From NCBI RefSeq assembly GCF_001522865.1, contig NZ_LOWB01000116.1, forward strand, positions 473,502 to 537,501: a DNA stretch of 64,000 bases, read 5' to 3'. Position 1 is the stretch's first letter; every line of letters starts with the position of its first letter. Below the pieces are notes generated by a model. The model searched no databases and had not been told where the DNA came from. It saw only the letters and a list, made by a program, of their open reading frames with translations. This stretch comes from Burkholderia sp. TSV86 (GTDB lineage: Bacteria > Pseudomonadota > Gammaproteobacteria > Burkholderiales > Burkholderiaceae). Below are positions 39,401-48,400 of this stretch, one piece after another. The position numbers were made by a program, and so were the translations under genes.

Positions 39401-42400
39401 GGGGTATTGGGGCAGTGTCGGCGTTGGCGCGACACCGCGTTATCGGGCAATCATGGCGCGCAACGGCATTGCGTCGATCGAGCCCGACGACGGGATGGCG
39501 GCGCTCGCGCAACTTTTCGGCCAGGATGTCAGCGAACTGGCGCTGCTGAAGGTGACCGACCAGGTCGCCTATCCGCGCGGGCTGCTGCCGCCGGACGAGA
39601 TGCTGCAAGTGTTGCCGCACGACGCCGCGCTTGCCGACGCGCCGCCCGAACTCGACGGCGATTTTGCCGATTGCGTGATGGCGCTGCTCGCGCAGGCCGC
39701 CGCTCGGATGGACACCGCGCCGACGCTGCTCGACGTCGATGGGCGCGCCGCGCTCGATACCGGCTTGCCGGAACGGCTGCTCGCGCATCCGCGGCGATGC
39801 GGCGCGTATGTGATCGGCGCGGTGGACGACGCGCGCGCCGCGCCGGCAGCGCCGGCCGCCGCGCGCTTGTCTGGCTTGCCGGTGCTGCGCATCGGCGCGG
39901 CGTCCGATGTGACGCGTGATGCGCATGCGCCGTTCGATCTCGTGCTGGCGCGCATCGATGGCGAAGCCGGCAGTGACACGCTGCTGCGCCGCCTGAAACG
40001 CTTGATGAAACGCGGTGGCCGGCTGCTCGTCGGCGACGGCGGGGCCGGGCATGCCGTGCGCGACGCGTTGCGCCGCGAAGGGTTCGCGCCGCGCCGGGCA
40101 GTGGACGGCATTTGGCTCGCGACGCATGACGGCGTGGTCCGGATAGCCGCGCGCGCGTCGGATGCGCCGTCCTCGCAAGCGATTTCGCACGACGCGTCCG
40201 CCGTCGCGCGTCCGCCCGAGGCCGCCGCGCCGGCTGGCGGGCAGGCAAATGAGCCGGGCAGCGGGCAAACGCGCGCCGCCCGCATCGCCGCTGACGCGCA
40301 CACTGCCGCTGACGTCCGCACCGCCGATGGCGCATACGAACGCCTCGTCGATGCGAGCCTCGCGTACTTCAAAGGCTTGATCGCCGCCGAACTCGACATT
40401 CCGTTCGATCGTCTCGATGTCGACGAGCCGCTCGACGGCTACGGCATCGATTCGATCTATTCGGTGCGGCTCGTCACCAAGCTGAATCAGTCGTTCAGCG
40501 ACGTCAGCAATACGTTGTTCTTCGAGGTGCAGACGATACGCGGGCTGGTCGAGCATTTCGTCGCGTCGCACCGCCGGGAGCTGGAGGTGCTGGTGGGCGT
40601 CGCGCCTGTCGCCGAAACGGCGGCCGGCGCGTCTGCTGTTTCGGCTGCGCAGCCGGCGCCCGCGCTCACGTCGCCCGCGTCTAAGCCCATGCCCACGCCC
40701 GCCGCGACGCTCCCGTCACCGCCAAACGCCGACGACGCACGGCGCACGGCATCACGCGCGTGCGACATCGCGGTAATCGGCATGAGCGGGCGCTACGCAC
40801 AGGCCGACGATCTCGATGAATTCTGGCGCAACTTGCGCGAAGGCCGGAACTGTATCAGCGAGATCCCCAACGATCGCTGGGACTGGCGCGCGCACTTCGA
40901 TGCCGAACGCGGCAAGTGGGGCAAGCACTACACGAAATGGGGCGGCTTCGTGCGCGATATCGACGCGTTCGATCCGCTGTTCTTCCAAATTTCCCCGACC
41001 GAAGCCGAGCGGATGGACCCGCAGGCGCGCCTATTCGTCGAGCAAGCCTACGCCAGCATCGAGGACGCGGGCTATACGCCGGCCACGCTCGCGCCCGGCA
41101 ACCGGGTTGGCGTATTCGTCGGCGTGATGAACGCCGATTACGTGAACGGCGCGAGCTATTGGTCGATCGCGAACCGGGTGTCGTACCTGTTCGATCTGAA
41201 AGGGCCGAGCCTGGCGGTCGACACGGCGTGCTCGTCGTCCTTGAGCGCGATTCACTTGGCGCTCGAGAGCATCGCCGCCGGCTCGTGCGATTGCGCGATC
41301 GCGGGCGGCGTGAGCCTGATCATGAGTCCGGCCCACTATATGGGCCTGTCGACGATGGGCATGCTCGCCGGCGACGACAAATGCCGCGCGTTCGGCGCGG
41401 ACGCCGAAGGCTTCGTCGTCGGAGAGGGCGTCGGCGCGCTCGTCCTGAAGCCGCTGCAAGCAGCCGTCGACGCGGGCGACCACATCTACGGCGTCATCAA
41501 GGCGAGCGCGTTGAACGCGGGCGGCCGCACCAGCGGCTTCACGGTGCCCAATCCCGCCGCGCAAGCGGACGTGATCGGCGAGGCGATACGCCGCTCGGGC
41601 GTGCCGGCTTCGCAGATCGGCTACATCGAGGCGCACGGCACCGGCACGCCGCTCGGTGATCCGATCGAGATCAAGGGGCTGGCCGACGCCTTTGCCCGCG
41701 CGGGCGGCGGCGCATCGTGCGCGCTCGGTTCCGTGAAAGGCAATATCGGCCATTGCGAGAGCGCGGCCGGGATCGCCGGCGTGACGAAGGTGCTGCTGCA
41801 AATGCAGCATGCGACGCTGCTGCCGTCGCTGCACGCGGAGCGCCCGAATCCGCGCATCGACTTCGCGCGCACGCCGTTCCGGCTACAGCGCGGCGTCGAG
41901 CCGTGGCCGCGTCCGATACCGACGGCTGGCGGCGCGGCCGACGAACTGCCGCGCACGGCTGGCGTCTCGTCGTTCGGCGCGGGTGGCGCGAATGCGCACC
42001 TGGTGATTCAGGAGTATCGCGGCGAGCCGGCCGACGCCGGCGGCGATCACCCCGGCACGGTGGCCATCGTGCTGTCCGCCCGCACGCGCGAGCAGTTGAC
42101 CGGGCGCGCCGAGCGGCTGCTCGAGCGCCTGCGCGACGAGGCGCGGCCGGTCCCGCTGCGGGATCTCGCGTACACGTTGCAGATCGGGCGGGAAGCGATG
42201 GAGCACCGGCTTGCGTTGACGGCGGCGTCGCACGAAGCCGTATGCAGCGCGCTCGACGCGTTCCTGTCGGGCCGGCATGCGAGCCGCGTCGACATTCACG
42301 TCGGCTGCGTCGACGATCACCGCGCGTCGATCGGCCTGCTGCAAGGCGACGACGATTTGCGCGAGGCCATCGAACGTTGGTTCGAAAAAGAGAAATGGAC

Positions 42401-45400
42401 GAAGCTGCTCGCGTTGTGGGTCAAGGGGTTGCACGTCGATTGGGCGCGTCTTTACCGCGGCGCGCGGGCGAGGCGCGTGAGCTTGCCGAGCTATCCGTTC
42501 GCCAAGGAGCGGTTCTGGCTGGATCTCGGCGTCGAATCGCTGCACGCGCTCACGATGCGCGCGGGCCCGCCGAGCCCGCGCAGCGCGGCGCCGCTGCATC
42601 CGCTGCTGCACGAGAACCGGTCGACGCTCGACGGCCTGCGCTTCACGAGCCGCATCGATGACGACGAACCGGTTTTCGCCGACCACCGGATTCACGGCCG
42701 GGCCCTTTTGCCCGCCGCCGTGCAAATCGAGCTGATTCGCGCGGCGGCCGACGCCGCGACCGGCGCGGCGGCGCAGGACGTGCTGCCGATGCGTCTGCGC
42801 GACCTCGCGTGGGTCGAGCCTGTCGATGCCGACGCTGCGATCGAGCTCGACGTCCGCTTGCAGCGCGGCGACGGCGATCGGCTGTCGTTTGCGCTGACGT
42901 CCGGGCCGAAAAGCGGTGCGCCGGCTTCGTCCGCCGCGATCCACTGCCAGGGCGCGATCGAAACGCGCGACGTGCTGCCCGAGCCGCGCGCGGTCGATCT
43001 CGACGCGTTGCGGCGCCGATATCAACCGTTGCCGGTGACGCCCGAGTCGTTCTATCAGCGCCTCGCGGCGGCCGGGATGGTTTACGGCCCGTCGCTGCGC
43101 ACGCTCACGTGGGCGGGCGAGGCGCCCGACAGCCTGCTCGTGCGCTTGTCGGCGCAGCCGGCTGCCGGTGCGGGCACGGCGCACGCGCGTTGGACCATCG
43201 ATCCCGGTTTGCTCGACGGCGCGTTGCAGGCGCTCGCGCTGTTCGACGCGCGCAGCGCCGCCGGCGCGAACGATTCCAGCACGCTCGCCGCGCTGCCATT
43301 CGCGACCGAGCGCATCGAACTGTACCGGCGCTGTTGCGGCGCGCTATGGGCGCAACTGCGCCGGCGCGCTCGGTGCGGCGTTCGATATCGATCTGTACGA
43401 CGACGCGGGCGAGGTTTGCCTGTCGATCCGTGGCTTGTCCACGCGCTCTCCCGGCGCGGGCATGCCGGCGGGCGCGGCCGCGCGGCCGGACGAAATCGTG
43501 ATGCTGGCGCCGTGCTGGGTGCCGGCCGATCTTTGAATTGCGGGGAATCAAGCATGCAGCCGAAAACGCATCATCTGTACTTCTGTCATCTGGCTGGGCA
43601 GCCGTTCGACGCGCTGAGCGCGCAATTTCCCGGCGCGTCGTGTCATGACTTCAGCGGTGGCGGCCACGACGCGCCGGACACACTCGAGCGCCTCGTGCTC
43701 GCGTTGCACGACGGCGTGCGCCGCGCGCTGTCGGAAGAGGGCGCACCGCCCGTCGTGCAGGTCGTGCTCGACGAGCGGCAGCACGCGTTGCGCGCGGGCA
43801 CGGCCGCGCAGTTGCTGTCGATCCGGGCCGAATATCCGGCGTTTCGCGGGCAGGCGATCACGGTCAATCCGTTCGAGACGCTCGCGTCGCTCGCATCGAA
43901 ACTCAATGCGAATGCGACAGCGCGTGATTCGCACGTCACGTTGCTGTATCGCGGCGACGCACGTTATGCGCTCGGCTGGGAAGAACAGCCGGCGACGGAT
44001 GCGCGCCCGCCTTGGCGCGCCGGGCACGCGTATCTGATCGCGGGCGGCCTCGGCGGGCTCGGGCGGGTGCTCGTCGACGCGATCGGCGCGGCTGGGCTTG
44101 GCAACCGGGTCGTCGTCGCCGGGCGTTCGAGTCTCGACGAGGATGGCCGCGAGCTGATCGAGCGCTGGGCGCGCGAGGGCCTGCCGGTCAGCTACGTGCG
44201 CGCCGACGTCGCCGAGCGCGCGCAGGTCGAGCGGCTGATCGGCTGGACGCTTGCCGCGTGCGGCCGGCTGGACGGCGTCATGCATTGCGCGGGCGTGATT
44301 CGCGACAATCTGCTGATGCGCAAGCCGGCCGACGAGTTTCGCGCCGTGCTCGCGCCGAAGGCGCGCGGCGTGGTGAATCTCGACGACGCAAGCCGCCGCG
44401 TGCCGCTGTCGTTCTTCGCGCTGTTTTCGTCGGTGTCGAGCGTGCTCGGCAACGCCGGCCAAACCGATTACGCCGCCGGTAACGGCTTCATGGACGGCTA
44501 CGCGCGGCTGCGAGCGCAAGCCGTGCGCGACGGCCTCGCGCACGGCCGCACGGTGTCGGTCAACTGGCCGTACTGGCGCGACGGCGGCATGCGGATGGAC
44601 GATGCGCAGATCGAGCGGATGTGGCGCGATGGCGGGATGCGTCCGTTGTCGACGCCGGACGGCTTGCAGGCGTTCTACCGCGCGCTCGCGCTCGACGCCG
44701 AGCAACTGATGGTCGTCGCGGGCGACGCAGCCCGGCTGCGCGCGGCCGCGCAGGCGGCACGCGGCGGTTCGGTTGCGCGCGCGCCCGCTGCCGCGCAGTG
44801 GGAGGTTGATGCGCCGCGCGCGGCCGATGCGAACCATACAGCTGATGCGCGCGCGCTCGCCGCGCCCGCCGCGTCTGCGCCGCCAGCGGCCCGCACGCCG
44901 TCGATGCCGCCTGCGGCGCGGCCCGGCGATGCGCGGCAAGCGGCAATCCGCACGCATCTGACTCGGCTCGTCGCCGCCCAGCTTGGCTTGGCCGAGCACC
45001 GGATTCGTGCCGACGCGCCGCTCGGCCGCTATGGCATCGATTCGGTGATGATGATGAAGGTGATCGCCGAACTGGAGACGGATTTCGGTTCGTTGCCGAA
45101 AACGATTTTCTTTGAATATCAGACGCTCGATGAACTGGCGGATTATTTCGTCGAACAGCACGGCGATCGCGTTGCCGCGCGCTGGCCCGCCGCGAACTCG
45201 GACGCGTGCAGCGGCAGTGAGCGGGGCAGCGACAGCGGCACCGGCTGCGCTTCGGGAGACCGCGCGCCGGCGCTCGTGTCAGCGCCAGCGCCTATGCCGG
45301 CGCCGACCGTGCAGGCGACGCCCGCACCCACGCCGCCGAAGCTTGCCCCCGATGCGCGGTCGCAAGAGCCGTCACACGAGCCGTCACACGAGCCGTCACA

Positions 45401-48400
45401 TACGCCACGGCGCGCGGCCGGCGAGGACGATCTCATCGCGATCGTTGCCGTCGCGGGCCGCTATCCGGGCGCGGACTCGGTCGACGCGTTCTGGACGCAG
45501 CTCGCCCGCGGCTACGACGGCGTCACCGAGGTTCCGGCCGATCGATGGAACGCGGCCGACTACTACGCGGCTGCCCCGGAAACGGGCAAGAGCCGCTGTA
45601 AGTGGGGCGGTTTCCTGAGCGACGTCGCGTCGTTCGACCCAGGCTACTTTGGCATGACGCCTCGCGAGGCGAGCGTCATCGATCCGAACGAACGGCTGTT
45701 CCTCCAGATCGTCCAGCACCTGTTCGAGAGCGGCGGCCTCACGCGTCGCCGCGTCGCCGAGCGCTACGATTGGCGCATCGGCGTTTTCGTCGGCGCGATG
45801 TACCAGCAATATGCGGCGTTCGACAGCAACCCCGTCAGCGAATCGCTGACGTCGATCGCGTCGTATGGGTCGATCGCGAATCGCGTGTCGCACGTGTTCG
45901 ACCTGCGCGGGCCGAGCGTCGCGCTCGACACGATGTGCTCGTCGGCGCTCGTCGCGCTCCACTATGCGCGCGAAAGCTTGTTGCGCGGCGAGTGCCGGGG
46001 CGCAATCGTCGGCGGCGTGAATCTGTCGCTGCATCCGAAGAAATACGTCGGGCTCGGCGTGTCGGGCATGCTCGCCAGCACGCCCGAGCGGCGCAGCTTC
46101 GGCGGCGGCGACGGTTATTTGCCCGCCGAGGGCGTCGGCGCGGTGTTGCTGCGGCCGTTGCGCGACGCGCTGCGTGACGGCGACGACGTGCTCGCCGTGC
46201 TGCGCTCGACTCACGTGGTCCACAGCGGCGGGACGAACCCTTACGCGACGCCGAATTTGAAATCCCAGGTCGCGCTCATCGAGGAGAATCTCGACAAGGC
46301 CGGTGTCTGCGCGACCAGCATCGGCTATGTCGAAGCGGCCGCGACTGGCTCGGCGCTTGGCGACGCGGTCGAGATGCGCGCGCTGAGCAAGGTCTTTGCG
46401 CAGCCGGGCGTGCCGCGCGCGATCGGCACCGTGAAATCGAACATCGGGCACGCGGAGGCGGCGTCGGGCATGTCGCAATTGACGAAGGTGCTGCTGCAGC
46501 TTCGGCATCGGAAATGGCTGCCGACGCCGCCAATCGGCACGCCGAATCCCGAGATCGACTGGCGCGGGGCGCCGTTCTCGCTCGCTCATACGTTGTGCGA
46601 CTGGCCCGAACCCGTAGTCAACGCCGATGGTGCGCCGCCATTGCCGCGGCGGGCGGCGATCGATTCGTTCGGCGCGGGCGGCACGTATGCGCATGCGATT
46701 GTCGAGGCGTGCGCCATCGGGGCAAAGCCGGCCGACGCCGTTGTCGACGCCGATGGCGCGGCGCAGTTGATCGTGCTGTCCGCGCAGAGCGCGCACGCGC
46801 TGGCCGCGCTGGCCCGCCTGCATCTCGACTGGCTGCGCGAGCCGCGCGATTTGACGCTTGCACGCTATGCGCGCGCGCTGCGGCACGAACGCGATGCGCT
46901 GACGCATCGCATCGCGTTCGTCGTGCCCGACAAGCGCGCGTTGCTTGCCGAACTGGACGCGTACTGCGCGGGTGCGCCCGCCTGCGTGCCCGGGGCGCGC
47001 TTCGAGGGCCGCGGCGACGCCGCGCCCGGGCAACGGCTGGCAGCCGCGCCGCAGCAGGCCGACCGGCTGACGGCACTCGCCGCGCACTGGGCGACCGGCG
47101 GCGACGTCGACTGGCGGGATCTCGATGGAACCGTGTCGCAGCCGCCTGTCGGCCTGCCGCTCTATCCGTTCGATCGCGTGCGGTGCTGGGTCGAGCCGCC
47201 CGCGACACCCGCTATAACGGCGGCGCGCCCGTGGATTGCCGACGCTGCCGCGCCCGGCACGGCGTGCACGGTCGATGCGCTGCGCGCACTGCTGGCCGAG
47301 ATCACCGGGTTGCCGACGCAGGATTGGGACGCCGAGCGCGCATTGAGTGACTACGGGCTGCGCTCGATATCGTTCACGCTGCTGCATCAGGCGCTGGCCG
47401 AACGGTTCGGCGAAATCGCGTTCGACGATCTGCGCCGCTGCACGTCGATGCGCGAGATCGGCCGCGCATACGCGAGCGGGCCCGCGCCGGCCGCGCAGCG
47501 CGCACGCGAGGGCGCGGGCGCGCCCGGCGGGCGGCGCTATCCGGAACTCGTCGCGCTCAACTCACGGATGGTCGGCCGGCCGGTCTTCTGGATTCATGCG
47601 GGCATCGGCGGCGTCGAGGTGTACCAGACGCTCGCGCAGCACGTCGAGCGGCCATTCTTCGGCATCCAGGCGCGCGGCTACCTGAGCGAGCGCGCGCCGC
47701 TGCACGGTCTTCAGGCGATGGCGGCGTACTACTGTCACCTGATCGTCGCGCAGCAGCCCGACGGGCCGTATTCGCTCGGCGGTTACTCGCTCGGCGGCGC
47801 GCTTGCATACGAAGTCGCGCGCCAACTTCAGGAACTTGGCGAGGCCGTCGATTCGCTCGTGATGATCGACAGCCTCGACGGCGATGCGATGAAAGAATCG
47901 GCCGTATCGACGAAGACGCTGTATTTGCAAGCGGCGAACATGGCGATCGGCGCGATGCGGCGCGATGACGTCGAGCAGGCGCTCCACGCGATGATTCATC
48001 AGGACGACATCGCCACCGACATCGACGACGACGCCTTTCTCGATACGGTCGTTAAAGCGGCCGTCGCGCGCGGCGTCGACGCATCCGCCGCGCAGCTCAC
48101 GCAGCGCATCCGGCACCACGCCGCCGTGCAGGCGGCATACGATCCCGCCGGTTTCGACGTGCTGCCGCTGCCGCGGCCGGATGCACTCGCGGCGTACTAC
48201 CTGCGCAATCGCGGCGGCGAGTATTTCGGGCCGCTGAAGCCCTATCTGTTCGTGCGCGGCGAATCGAGCCGGCTCGGCGAGGCCGACTATCTGCGCGGCT
48301 GGCGGAGCGCGCTGCCGACGCTCAGCGTGATCGACGTCGATGCGCGTTGCCACATGCTGATGCTGTCGGCGCAACCGTCGCTCGATCAGGTAATCGACGC

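Noticed and set aside
43369..43553. A genuine new domain in the Arg/Gly-rich linker of PKS 3
   Set aside because: The same bases in the next frame give a normal DH end and a stop just before a start with a ribosome site, so the linker is best explained by a frameshift.
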